A DNA stretch of 64,000 bases from positions 1,803,001-1,867,000 of the forward strand of contig NC_092674.1 of assembly GCF_964355755.1 (NCBI RefSeq), given 5' to 3'. Shown piece after piece: positions 33,417 through 44,736 of the stretch. The position numbers and the translations under genes are program-made. The notes below the pieces were generated by a model. The model did no database searches. It was not told the origin of the DNA and saw only the letters and a program-made list of their open reading frames with translations. This DNA comes from Antedon mediterranea. Its lineage: Eukaryota; Echinodermata; Crinoidea; Comatulida; Antedonidae. Each line of letters begins with the position of its first letter. The first letter of the stretch is position 1.

Positions 33417-33745
33417 TTTTTATTTTATTTTTATTTATTCAATTTTCTGCCATATACAATACAAAGAAAACAAAACAAATATAAGAGGCAAGGAAAGACC
33501 AAACAGGTGCTAAACACCTATGCTAGTTGGTCAACAAAGAACAGAGCACAGAAATAAACCAATACAATCTCAAAGAAACAAAATTACGTTCTACAATTAA
33601 AGCATCTACAAGAAAACTACACACATTTTCAATATCAAAGTTATTTTTAAAATAAATATTGAGATAATTTAATAATTTAGGTTTTAAAAGAAATATCTAA
33701 ATTGCGAATTTCACCGGGTAAGTTGTTCAAAATTCTGGTAATATT
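33415..33745 (-). pseudogene. LINE 3' fragment
   Basis: On the minus strand RILNNLPGEIRNLDISFKT and a stop (33745-33685), the usual end of a non-LTR RT, followed by an A/T-rich 3' UTR. Inserted in the downstream region of gene 11. Confidence 0.55.
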
Positions 33746-34307
33746 AATATATATCAATTATTAATTAACTAATAACCATGACTTTTACTGAAAATAATGT
33801 ATTGTTTCATTTCAGGATTTTGATTGCATTGTGTAACTACAACGTTCCTGTTGGTCATCGTTCGTATTAAAATGACTTTAAAGATATATTGTCCCCCTAA
33901 AAAAATATTTGTTTAAATTTTTTTGTTGAATATGTTATTTTAATGTCACATAATAGTTATTCACTCTCACAAAAAATTGGGTCTGAAAAAAATTTATTTA
34001 CCTGAGAAAAATGTAATTTAAAGCAAAAAATGGTCAAATTGTCTGGAAGACAATGAATTTTTGGGTAATTTAACTGTTTATTTTGTCTTTTTATAGGTGA
34101 AATAATGTTTGTCCCCCCCCCCCCCGTTTTTTTTCTTATGGAAGTGAACAACTTCATTAAAACTGCAAAATGGCCTATTAAAAGTCCGATTTTAAAAATC
34201 TTTATTTTTCATGATTTTGGGGGACAATACATCTTTAAATAAAATGAATATCATATTATTTACAAAAAATACTATATATAATTGTATTTTTTTTAATGTC
34301 AAGTAAA

Positions 34308-34640
34308 TAATAATAATAATAATATTTATAGAGCGCACATATCCACCAAGTTCTCAAGGCGCTTGTAAAAACCATGAGATAAATATTAAATGTGCTTAAT
34401 TAGACTATACTAATTAGTTATGCATAATGTGAGAATTAATTAATATTATTATTAATTATTGAATATCATATTATTTACAAAAAAATACTATATATTATTG
34501 TTTTGTTTTAATGTCACGTAAATAAATATTAAATGTGTTTAATTAGACTATACTAATTACTTATGCAAATGTGAAGATTAATTAATATTATTATTAATTA
34601 TTAATATTATTTTCATTATTAATTATGTATTAATTAAGCA
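34308..34640. repeat. LINE/SINE tail and local AT-rich duplication
   Basis: (AAT)n followed by ATTTATAGAGCGCACATATC and CTCAAGGCGCTTG, the tail type of CR1/L2-related elements. Then 34455-34620 repeats 34240-34450 (ATATCATATTATTTACAAAA and TTAGACTATACTAATTA in both). Confidence 0.5.
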
Positions 34641-34857
34641 AATCAGACAACAATATTTTTTGTGCTATACCATTAAAGTTTCTTTTCATTATGTGTAAAC
34701 AATATTATTATTATTATAGATAATTAGATAAATCATGAATGATTCCACCGAACTTACGAGTTAAAATAACTATAGTGAGGCATCTAATGAATAGGCAAAC
34801 TGCCTTAAAATGTGACATCTTTCGAGGGGTATTCGTTTCGAGAAACTATTCTTATCA

Positions 34858-34935
34858 TCAGAAAAGAAAACAACGCTTAGAGTACTTATATACCAATAGG
34901 ACAAGTTGTACTCTATGCGTTGTTTTCTGTTCTTA
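34858..34935. repeat. Imperfect inverted repeat
   Basis: GAAAACAACGCTTAGAGTA and TACTCTATGCGTTGTTTTC pair around a 25-base spacer. Confidence 0.7.
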
Positions 34936-35004
34936 TTATTAAATGTGGAAATTACCTAAATCCTTAACTTAAAGTTAATACATTTTATTCTATAAATGAT
35001 AATA

Positions 35005-35050
35005 TTATTTCAATAAATATGCATTAGAATCTAAGAAAACATGATTCTCT
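35005..35050 (+). terminator. Shared poly(A) block at the end of gene 11 unit
   Basis: TTTCAATAAATATGCATT, with AATAAA at 35012-35017, then AACATGATTCTCTTTATT. It matches 28358 and 37630. A GATGAT block follows at 35085. Confidence 0.5.
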
Positions 35051-35869
35051 TTATTATTTCAATATATAGTTACTATTTAAAAATCATAGAGTTGATGATA
35101 AGGTGATGATATATCAAGAAATATGATGATGATAATGACAAGTTGACAGGGATGAGGCGATGGTCATGATATAAGTGACAAATTAAAGATGACAATAATG
35201 GTTATGACAATGGTGAAAAAATAATATAACTTATCGATGACGTCAACGTTGATTACAATGCCTTCAGATATTGATTACATGATTTCTCAGATTGCACTTT
35301 TTACATATACTTTTAATTCGCCAAACGCATCCAAACGTATGGTAATTTTCTATCACCCTGGTTAACAAGAATGAGAACATATTTTGACACTGGTAGCCTT
35401 TTAGTAATCCTGTATCTGAATTTCTCTGCAATGATCGAGTTATATATTCCTAGCTAGCTATCGACAATTTACAAGAATGCTTGTAACAATCCCGGATATA
35501 GGCAATATTCTCTACAGCTCACTATGTCGGTCGGTCGGTAAACAACTCAAATTTAAGCACGCGACTGCAGCCATGTATATGGCCTTGTTAAATCGCGGTT
35601 TTATTTTGTTCATAAGATATACGCCAGTTAGACCCGAACGAATTGTAATCAACTGTTTCGCCTTATGATACAGCAACGCATTATAATTATGATTTTCTAA
35701 CATTCGTATTCCTACCAAATCTACCAGCCAAATAAAAGCACACCTTAAACCTAACAAGTGAACATGTCGAGTGTTTACTGCAATGGTAGGGGTAGAATAT
35801 GTAGTACATTCATCTATTGAATTATATTTCGCAATATTATCTCATTCTCATTCGATTCTCTGTTTGCTG

Positions 35870-35915
35870 TGTATTACTGCGCGTTCTATGAGTCAATATA
35901 CCATACTATAAAAAG
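35870..35915 (+). promoter_or_regulatory. Array promoter 12
   Basis: TGTATTACTGCGCG at 35870-35883, then CTATGAGTCAATATACCA and TATAAAAAG at 35907. The ATG is at 36032. It is almost the same as promoter 13. Confidence 0.7.
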
Positions 35916-36031
35916 ATCATGGGGAAAAATATTGTCATTATAACAACACTCACTTTTTATTCTGTAACACTCACTTTCTTGGGAAACGGAGATCAAAGTT
36001 ATTATTTTAAAAGGAATATTTGAAGAACATT

Positions 36032-36508
36032 ATGGCGGATGAGTTTGAACCAAGCCCAAATCCAAAAAACAGGTAAGTTTACACATGCCGATAGTACCGT
36101 ACAGTTTATAATAGCAATAATAAGTACTAAACGCGTCAACTTATTTGTTTATCAATTTCTGAACTGTATTAGGTCAATTGTTACTTCAAATAAATTTGTA
36201 TTCTAAAATATTTTTCACTACTTTATCTGTATAAAGCCGAATAGGTAATTTGAATTACAAATGTTTATTTGTTTAGCTTTCAGATATTTGTGAAAGAACT
36301 TCAAGGAATAAGTACACCCTTTGATGTATATTCGGAGACAACTGTATTAGAACTTAAATATAAGATAAACAGTGATCTTAATATTCCCATAAAACAGCAA
36401 CGATTAACATATGAGAGTAAACCGTTGATCAACGAGAATACCATGGAATTTTACGGCATCAGAAAGCACTCAACCGTACACTTGCTTCTACGACTGCGCG
36501 GAGGATAA
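36032..36508 (+). CDS. Array gene 12: leader plus ubiquitin-like protein with intact LRLRGG end (90 aa)
   Basis: Exons are 36032-36072 and 36277-36508, phase-2 intron (GTAAGT...TTGTTTAG). A 14-residue leader, MADEFEPSPNPKNS, is followed by a domain of exactly 76 residues, the length of ubiquitin, aligned without gaps: FQIFVKELQGISTPFDVY, LELKYKINSDLNIP, QQRLTYESKPL and STVHLLLRLRGG, then stop. By ubiquitin numbering K6, K27, K29, K48 and K63 are kept, K11 and K33 are not. R42, H68, R72, R74 and G75-G76 are kept. In the hydrophobic patch L8 stays, I44 is Thr and V70 is Leu. The Gly-Gly is the true C-terminus, so no processing protease is needed. By family knowledge it should be conjugable, with the leader as an N-terminal tail. 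The partner enzymes are unknown. Confidence 0.85.
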
Positions 36509-37629
36509 ATATTATTGATGTGTATACCGTGTAACTGAACTGAACGCTATCAAAATGGAATATCATGATTGTTTGAAAAACTATATTTCACCGTAAAATC
36601 GCATTGTCACATCGTATATGAAGACGGGCGTCGTGAGGTGGTTTCCCGAATGATCGTAAAAGCAAAACGATACTGGGTATAATCGACTTGTCACCAACTA
36701 GCCATCTATTCATAAAAGTACTGATGTAGCAGCCTATCTGTACGGCGACTATATAATGGACACGAGACATGACTTACCACGACTTTTAGTTGATAGAATA
36801 TTGACAAAAATTTGTTATGAAGAGTTGTACGTGGATGTTTATGAAATTATGTCATGTTTGTAACATACAAATAAACAGTTTTAAGTTAATTTAGATATAC
36901 AGAAGAAAAGCAAAGGGATTATGGAGCGGCTATTAATAAGTATACAATACTAAGTATTGAAATTATAAAATGTTAAGCGATCTTGTCAAAGGTCAAGCGC
37001 CTATAGCCTGCCACGTTTCGATACTTAATATTGAACTTGACCTGATGTGGTTCCACAATATCTTTATATGAAAATGGTAGAGTCGATAGAAAATAATTAA
37101 ATATTGGTTATTGTTAATCAGTTATTAATATACATTGTTTTTGTTTATGTTAAACTAGGTATATGCCTATATTTAAACCTGTTTCACCTTGTTTAAAGAG
37201 AATATATCTTTAAGAATAAATGTTTATGTTACGTTCTGTGTTTCGGTTGTCAGTGTTTTAGTTATTTATATTAAGTAAAACAGACAATCGTAAGAATATG
37301 TAAAAATATGATAGTTTCCATTTCGTGTAAATATTTGCATATTGTTTATATTTTGTTAAACTAAAATATCTCTATATTAAATTTAAATAAACAATGTACA
37401 AATAATTCATATTTTGACATTTATAATTTCTTTCATATCAGTTCAATATGATTTTGCTATCATTTTATTATCGCGAAATTTAAGTTTGCACAGAAAATAA
37501 AATGATACAAAATTCCGATTTATATTTATATTCAAATAATACTCCATGTCCATTTTAATTTATAATTAAGAAGTAACTACACTAATTAAATTATTATGTA
37601 TCACTATTATGTATCACTATTATGTATCA

Positions 37630-37685
37630 CTATTTCAATAAATGTATATTAAAGTATAAAATACACGCTGCTCTATTCTCATTTT
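37630..37685 (+). terminator. Poly(A) signal of array gene 12
   Basis: TATTTCAATAAATGTATATT, with AATAAA at 37637-37642, about 1.1 kb after the stop, followed by a GATGATG block from 37700. Confidence 0.5.
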
Positions 37686-37918
37686 ATGTTAAATTCAGCA
37701 ATGACAGAATAAATGGTGGTGGCAATGATGATGTTGTGATGATAGTTACAAAATATCAAAGATGATGATAACAAGTTGATATGATATGGCGATGATGATT
37801 ATGACAATTACTGTAATATAGTGACAAAATAAAGATGACTAATGATCACGACGAGTTGATATATTGTCGATACAAAATACAGAAGATTATACGCCTTCTT
37901 CAAGTCTAAGTTCAATCT

Positions 37919-38070
37919 TAAGCTCTGTCTACACTATCAAACTAGCTTGACAAGAAAATGTGATGTGCCCAAATATGGTAGTGATATGTGCAAATATGGT
38001 AGTGATATGATATCATCATGTCCTCCATATATGGGCACATCACTTTTTTTGTGTGTAGACAAGGCTTTAG
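37919..38070. mobile_element. MITE, CTGTCTACACTATCAAAC family, nearly complete
   Basis: Left end AGCTCTGTCTACACTATC. Internal GTGATGTGCCCAAATATGG and GTGATATG repeats. Right half CATATATGGGCACATCACTT and the right terminal repeat GTGTAGACAAGGCTTTA. Confidence 0.8.
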
Positions 38071-38781
38071 TTTACCATCAAACTTCGTCAAAAAATGCAT
38101 TCACATGTATATTCATTCTGGTGTCACCCTAGTTGATCAACAGCGTATGCATTGTGGGAAAGGAAATCGGAAACACCTTTTCAAAATGTATAACAAATTG
38201 GATGATGCTGTACAATACATTATTGACGTTTGCCTCTATTTTCACAACGAAATAAAAGAAATACATGTTAAATTCCCTTTTGTTTATTTTATTGTTTAAA
38301 AAAGAATGGAATGATCGAGCTATATATTCCTAGCTAGGTATCGAGAATTTACAGGCATGCTTGTAATGTTAAAAAATCCCGGATATAGGCAATAATCCGT
38401 TTTTAGTCGCGTGCAAACTATGTCAGTCGGTCAACTCAAATTTGAGCACGCGACTGCAGCCATGTATATGGCCTTGTTAAATCGCGGTTTTATTTTGTTC
38501 ATAAGATATACGCCAGTTAGACCCGAACGAATTGTAATCAACTGTTTCGCCTTATGATATAGCAACGCATCACAATTATAATTGTCTAACATGCCCGTTC
38601 GTAATTCTACCAAATTTGCCAGCATCACTGCCAAATAAAAGCATGCCTTAAACCTAACAAGTGCACATTTCAAATAATCACTGCAATGGTAGAATATGTA
38701 GTACATTCATCTATTGAATAAATCTCTATACAATGACATTACTATTTCGCAATATTATCTCTTTAACGATTCGCTGTTTAC

Positions 38782-38827
38782 CGTATTACTGCGCGTTCTA
38801 TGAGTCAATATACTATACTATAAAAAG
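38782..38827 (+). promoter_or_regulatory. Array promoter 13
   Basis: CGTATTACTGCGCG at 38782-38795 and TATAAAAAG at 38819. The 5' UTR repeats that of gene 12 (CACTTTCTTGGGAAACGGAG). Confidence 0.7.
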
Positions 38828-38945
38828 ATATTGGGAAAAAATATTTTCGTTATTAAAACACTCACTTTTTATTCTACAACACTCACTTTCTTGGGAAACG
38901 GAGATCTAAGTTATTATTTAAAAAGAGGTATATTTGAAGAACATT

Positions 38946-39747
38946 ATGGCGTTTGATTTTGAACCAAGCCCTAATCCAAAACACAGGTGAGTTACCATTT
39001 AAACGAAATAGTACAGCGTGTGGTTAGATATTAGAATGAATAAATAATTATTGAACACGTTATTTGTATTTGTGTCTGAATTCCATACACCTTTTTTTAT
39101 TTGTACTTGAATTAGGTATTATTTGTTGTTGTACGGAAAATAAATTTATCCTTACATACATAGGGTAACTATCGGGAATCAAATTTACACAAATAAATAT
39201 TTCAATATTTATCTCTTATCTCTTATCAGCATACGCTGTTTAGGGTCACTCTCTATAAATAAGGTGAAATAAATAAATAAAATAACTTTATTTTTTTTAT
39301 AATTATGCAATTTATTTATATAAAGAATTTGGGGGAAATTAAAGAAGTTTTACTTCCTTTTCCTACCTTTCTCTCCTTCTGTAATTTATAAAAAAAAATA
39401 GATTATTTTATTTTTATTAATTGTAGATTGAAACAAATAAAGAGATAAATTATTACTTAATTAAATCAAAGAATTTGAAAACAAGTGTTTTTTATTCATG
39501 TCTTTTTTTTTTTAGATTTCAGATTTTTGTGAATGATCTGAAAGGAAAGAGTACAACATTTGACGTATATGCTGAGACAAAAGTACTAGACCTTAAACGG
39601 ATGATAAATGAACGACTTCAGGTTCCAATCAAATCTCAACGCTTAACGTATCAGGATAAACAGTTAGAAGACCATAACACAATGGAATGGCATGGTATTC
39701 GAAAGGATGCAACAATCACCTTGCTTCTACGACTGCGAGGAGGATAA
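38946..39747 (+). CDS. Array gene 13: leader plus ubiquitin-like protein with intact LRLRGG end (90 aa)
   Basis: Exons are 38946-38986 and 39516-39747, phase-2 intron (GTGAGT...TTTTTTAG). The leader is MAFDFEPSPNPKHR. The domain is again 76 residues: FQIFVNDLKGKSTTFDVY, LDLKRMINERLQVP, QRLTYQDKQLEDHNTMEW and ATITLLLRLRGG, then stop. Kept are K11, K27, K48 and K63 (ubiquitin numbering); K6, K29 and K33 are changed, so the lysine set differs from gene 12. KQLED is as in ubiquitin itself. I44 is Thr and H68 is Thr. The gene and 700 bases of its upstream flank are a tandem duplicate of the gene 12 unit, 2,914 bp further on. The longer open frame from 39475 reads through intron sequence. Confidence 0.85.
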
Positions 39748-41942
39748 AGACTAATTAATAATGTGTGTATACAGTGTAACTGAAGGCTTTATAAAACTGA
39801 ACACTAACGGAAAATTGAACTAACGGAAAATCAGAATAGTGTAAAAACAACATTTCGCAGTTAAGTCGTAGATACTTAATTTTTATTACCCTGAAATGCT
39901 GGTGAACAAGAATATATATTTAGAAATATATTTTTCGAAAGGATTACATAAAAAAAAAACATTTACATCAGTAAAAGGTAACAAATTCAAGATTTGTTTA
40001 TTAGGGAATGGTTGAAGAATAATTGTACTATCATTATTATTATTTTAAAATGGTTTAAAGAAAAAGAATATAAAACGGATATAAGAATGATACAGCGATG
40101 TTATTGAATAATTCAAAGTGATGTACAATTTTATGGTAAAATGAATATTGAATGAATGATCTTTGGTCAAAAGGAAAAAACCCGCTATTACATGTCAAAG
40201 TCTACGAGACAGAGCCTTTACGATATCTTGTACGAAATCAGCTATCGGATAGCCTTGGTTATTTATATTAGTAAAGTACTATGTTAAAATATATAAAAAA
40301 TGTTCATTATATATTTGATTCTAAAAATTATATTTAAAATGTATGTTATTCCGGGGGTAAATGTGTTTATACTATTTGAACTATGGATAAATTAAAGTTT
40401 AAACATTAAAATAGATGATTCTTTAATCTCATTTTTTGTAAAATCTATCAATGGCAAAAGGCAGGGTGATGATGATTGAGGTGATGACGATAGGCCTACA
40501 AAGATATCAAGAATGATCATAATTTGACATCTAAGGATTATTATGTTGATACAACAGTGTCGATACAAATATATATAATAGTATGCCCTCTTAGTGGTTT
40601 AACAATAAATTTACCTTCAGACTTCGTCAAATATATACTTTTCCCCAAATTCACGTCTAGTTCAATAAGTGCATTCACCTCAGTTTATCAATAGCGCGCG
40701 TATGCATTGTGGGAAAGGAAGCACTTTTTTGACAATCTGTAACATACTATATGCTGCTACATATACAGTATGTACAGTACTACATTTAGTGATGTCTTAC
40801 TGTCAAAGGTCAAAGTCAGGGTAATACTAAGATCTCTATTCTTTACAATCACAACGAAATAAAAAAAATACAACATGGTACATGTTTTGTTTATTTTATT
40901 TTTTTAAATAGTACTAAAATCAGTTGCAAAAAGTACTTTTAATTTATATATATACAAACAGTGTCAGTTATGTATACAATATTTACATAGAAAAAGCCTC
41001 CAATAATGTCGATAATAATGTATATTATTTATTAATCATTACGCTTATATTAAAATAAATACTTTTAGTCAAATACAAATGGGGTTTATCCTTAGGCACA
41101 AACAAGCTAGTAGAGTAGGCCTACTGTACTCGAAGCTAGAGTAGCTTCTGGGTTAGGCCTACTCATTTTCAACAGCTTGCACTCATCTGACAAGCTAGTG
41201 GGCCTATATATTGTAGGCCTACTACAACAACACAAGGCTAAACAAAAGGGCCTACACAGCCTGCAATACACTGGGCAATAATAGTAATTGTACCATAAAA
41301 CTGTTGATTTTTAAGATAAACTACCACAATCATATACATTGAAACACTAATATAAACATCTCCATATAGATACAGAAAAATACTTCACTTTTCCTTAAAT
41401 TCATACGAATTTTATAGGATTTATAGGAAAATACAGTACCAACAACAAACCACAGCATCCACCATTGTAATTTTTGTAACGGTTTGCGCACGCTCAGATT
41501 GGTAGTTTGTTTAACGTGTGGAGGTCTATCTTAACTCCACAGCAACAAAGCTAACAACCAAAGTTTAAAAGAAAATCGTGCTGTTGGCTATGATATCAAA
41601 ACAATTAATTACTTTATTAAAATATAAAACAATTAAATGTAAGCTCGATTGTGTCATAATTAAACTATTCAACATATTTTTGCGTTTTACAGTAACTTAT
41701 GACATATAACAACCTTAATTTTAACAGCATTTGAATGGAATAAAATTATGATTTGAGCAGGACGTAAAATCCAACAACGCCCCCTATACCTAATTACAAT
41801 TAGAAGGCCGGATAAAAGTAATTATTAGGAATTAGAATAATATATTAAGCAACGTTGTTGAGACAAAGACAATGTTAAATGATATCTTCGGTTAAGTTTC
41901 ATTCTTGTTTTCAGACGATATTGTTCAATGTTCTTCTAATTT
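39748..41942. other. 3' flank of gene 13 and intergenic sequence, no gene seen
   Basis: Possible poly(A) signal ATTAAA at 40391, then a weak GATGAT block (40460-40500) and 40590-40760, a diverged copy of 38065-38180 (ACTTCGTCAAA, GTATGCATTGTGGGAAAGGAA). From 41105 to 41220 three TAGGCCTAC palindromes crowd together. Confidence 0.5.
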
Positions 41943-43101
41943 TCATTTATTAATTTCACCACAAGAGGACTTCTCCATAAATTCGGCATATTCAATCATT
42001 TCTTGTATCAGTCGTTCCTCCTCTTCAGTAACTGAAAGAAAATTATCATAATATTATTTTATTTAAGTTAAATGAAATAGTATTCATATTAAATACTGCA
42101 TTAATTAAATTAATATTGTGTAATTTATTATACAACTATTTACGTTATTTACGTTATTTACGGGAGGAATAACATTAAAATAATACGTAATTAATTAATA
42201 ATTTAAAAATAATATATAAGAGTTTAAACATTATTTTATTTTTGTAATATCAATTTATATCATCAATTGATATCATTTATTAAAAATCAATTCAATATAT
42301 CAAAGACTATTAATAATATGTACATTCTTAAACGTAATATTAACATATTTGTCGACACGGGTCACGTGTTATGTATACAGAATTACATACGTCATCAAAA
42401 TGGACGATAATGACACCAAATGCTTCTGCTAATATGTCCCGTATGTAACTCCACCATATGGGCGGCAATGAACCATTTTATGTATTTTTATGTTAAAATA
42501 TGTTCCATATATTTACTCTTTCGGTATGATAATGTCAAACCAAACTGTATATTTAATCAACTAAGTCCCTTATTTAATCTTATGACGGTAATAAATGGAC
42601 AAAACTATCATTTTAAAATAAAGTCCATTTCGATCATATGGTATTAAGAATAAATATGAACGATAATGAACCATTATATCTATGTTTCGAGTAAATATTC
42701 AATACCGATATCCATATAATCAACAAAAAAGCAACATTTCTATGAACATTTTCGAACAGTGTGACTGGAATAACGACACATTTATTATGGCGATACACAC
42801 AAGATGATAATACGCGACGATATAGAACAACGCGTTATTCTACTAGTAATATACATAACTGCTTAGTACAGATCTATAATAATAATATATAAAAGTTACC
42901 AAAACTACTATTTTTTTTATATTTCTGGTTTGGAATACAACAACAATGCTTACCTGACTGTTTAACCGTTGGTTCTGGTTCAAATATTTGAGGTCTCATT
43001 GCCAATTCAGCTACCGCTACCATTTTGTTTTTGTTCAAGCCATCTTTTTCAGCAATACTTATGATCTTATTTGCACACGTCCGCAAATGGCTGTGTTCCA
43101 T
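41943..43101 (-). CDS. Two-exon gene, 78-aa protein, not recognised
   Basis: On the minus strand exon 1 is 43101-42954 and exon 2 is 42031-41943. The intron (GTAAGC...TTTCTTTCAG, 922 bp) is in phase 1. The protein starts MEHSHLRTCANKIISIAEKD, continues GLNKNKMVAVAELAMRPQIF and EPEPTVKQSV, and ends in an acidic helix-like segment TEEEERLIQEMIEYAEFMEK with a short polar tail. Clean splice sites joining two open segments in frame make it convincing. No signal peptide, membrane segment or motif known to me. It has no relation to the array. An in-frame upstream GTG at 43131 exists, but the ATG at 43101 is the natural start. Confidence 0.65.
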
Positions 43102-43424
43102 TGTAATATTGAACTTGATAAAGGCGTTCACTAAACTGATATTCGTTCCACCAACGGAAATCCAAGCCGGTTTTTATAAATAAATTCAGTGTAGTTTACA
43201 TGAGTAACAACTGTTTCAAACTTGTAACAAAAATTACGATTTGTTTGATTTAGTAGCGAATATAAAACTGTTCCGTTTCCCGTTGTTTATACTGAACGCT
43301 GATCCGCTGATCCGCTTCTCCTGCCGACCCGTCTATATGCATAACCATATTAGGATCAATGAATTGTTGTGTGGGTCGAAGCTCAAATACTACGTATGCA
43401 AATTAAGCAAGTAAAAAATACAAA
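43102..43424. promoter_or_regulatory. Bidirectional promoter region
   Basis: 323 bp separate the two divergent ATGs. The stretch 43290-43345 (GCTGATCCGCTGATCCGC, CTGCCGACCCG) is richer in G+C and CpG than its surroundings. No clear TATA for either side. Confidence 0.5.
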
Positions 43425-43463
43425 ATGGCGAGAACACGAACGGTTATCTGTGACAAAAAAAAG
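43425..43463 (+). CDS. First coding exon of a divergent plus-strand gene (partial)
   Basis: ATG GCG AGA at 43425 opens 13 codons, MARTRTVICDKKK, ending at a perfect donor AAG|GTAAGAG in phase 0. Its position, head-to-head with the 78-aa gene, supports it. No matching second exon was found in the remaining 20 kb, so the gene is partial here and the call is tentative. Confidence 0.4.
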
Positions 43464-43469
43464 GTAAGA

Positions 43470-44736
43470 GTGATATTCATATGTCAACTTGTTTTGCTTT
43501 AACGAATAATTTACATTGGAAAAAATACGTGTCTGTTTATAATGTTCAAAACGTTGATTGGTTCGTTTGAGAATTTGTAAATTCACTCCGATGACAATCT
43601 ATAAAGGTATGTTCACTCCGTGGTATATATTGCGTGTACTATACTATCAAACCATTGTCCGTGTATTACTCAACATTTTCTTGTTCCGCTTTTATGAAAT
43701 GTATTTGACGACTTTTCCTAGCTTAAACATTAATATTAAGCTACGTATATATATACAGTAGTATTACACAATACATGAAATAAGTATTAAAACTATGTCA
43801 AATTATGAGGGTATACGTTAACTGTGGCCTTTTGTTTGAATATAGAAGTCTTACTTATAAGCACTATTATGACACAGTATGTATAGCACTCAATGAATAT
43901 ATATATACATATATAAGGGTGGGGTTGTATTAGGTTTATACTTATCTGTAATTACTTTACCCACATCAAACACAATTCTTGATAATTCACGTCCAACATT
44001 CAGTATTAAGACTAGACACAATAGGAGTTTTTCTATTTTCTATTCACCGGCCAACTTGAGATTTTGAAAGAAGTCGGGGGAACTCGTGATGCAAATTGAT
44101 AGTGACTGACTATTGGTAAATTACATAATCATTGTATTTGCATTTACACACGTGCATGGAAAATTGTATGTTAATCAAGTAAATTGAACCGTGACAAAAA
44201 TGTTCATAGCAATTAGTTATAATTCGTGTTAAAATATGCACATTAATTATCTTCCCGCACTCATCTTTCTCATCAAAAACATGTTGGCAAGATCATCAAT
44301 GAAAATGTTTCATTTTGATGTTTGTAACTAAATGTGGAAAAGAATCATTAGGTTGGCAGTGAACTTATAACGTGACGTGACGTAACGTAACGTGACGTAT
44401 AACATTGTCAGTGTATACAAATATATTAATCTTTAGTAGTTAAGTATATACTTAAAATAAATATTTTACTAAAACGTATTGAATACTCAGTGTTCTATTC
44501 GATGGGAATATTTTTAGAATAGAAATTTCACATATCTTGAAAACAAGGTATATTGGTTTCCGCATTATACGAGGATTACTCGCGTGTCCCCACGCGGAAA
44601 TGACACTATGTTTGTTATCAAAAGTGTGTTCGGTTTGTAAACGTACAATGCGTATTTTTACTTTCTCTATATAGTGGGTGCGTCTCACATGTATTATTTC
44701 TCTATATATACAAAAAGGGTTAGTACACAGGGTTAC
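43470..44736. other. Intergenic or intronic sequence, no gene seen
   Basis: AT-rich, with a short run of ACGTGACGTGACGTAACG near 44375 holding several CRE-like TGACGT cores. No supported exon. Confidence 0.45.
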
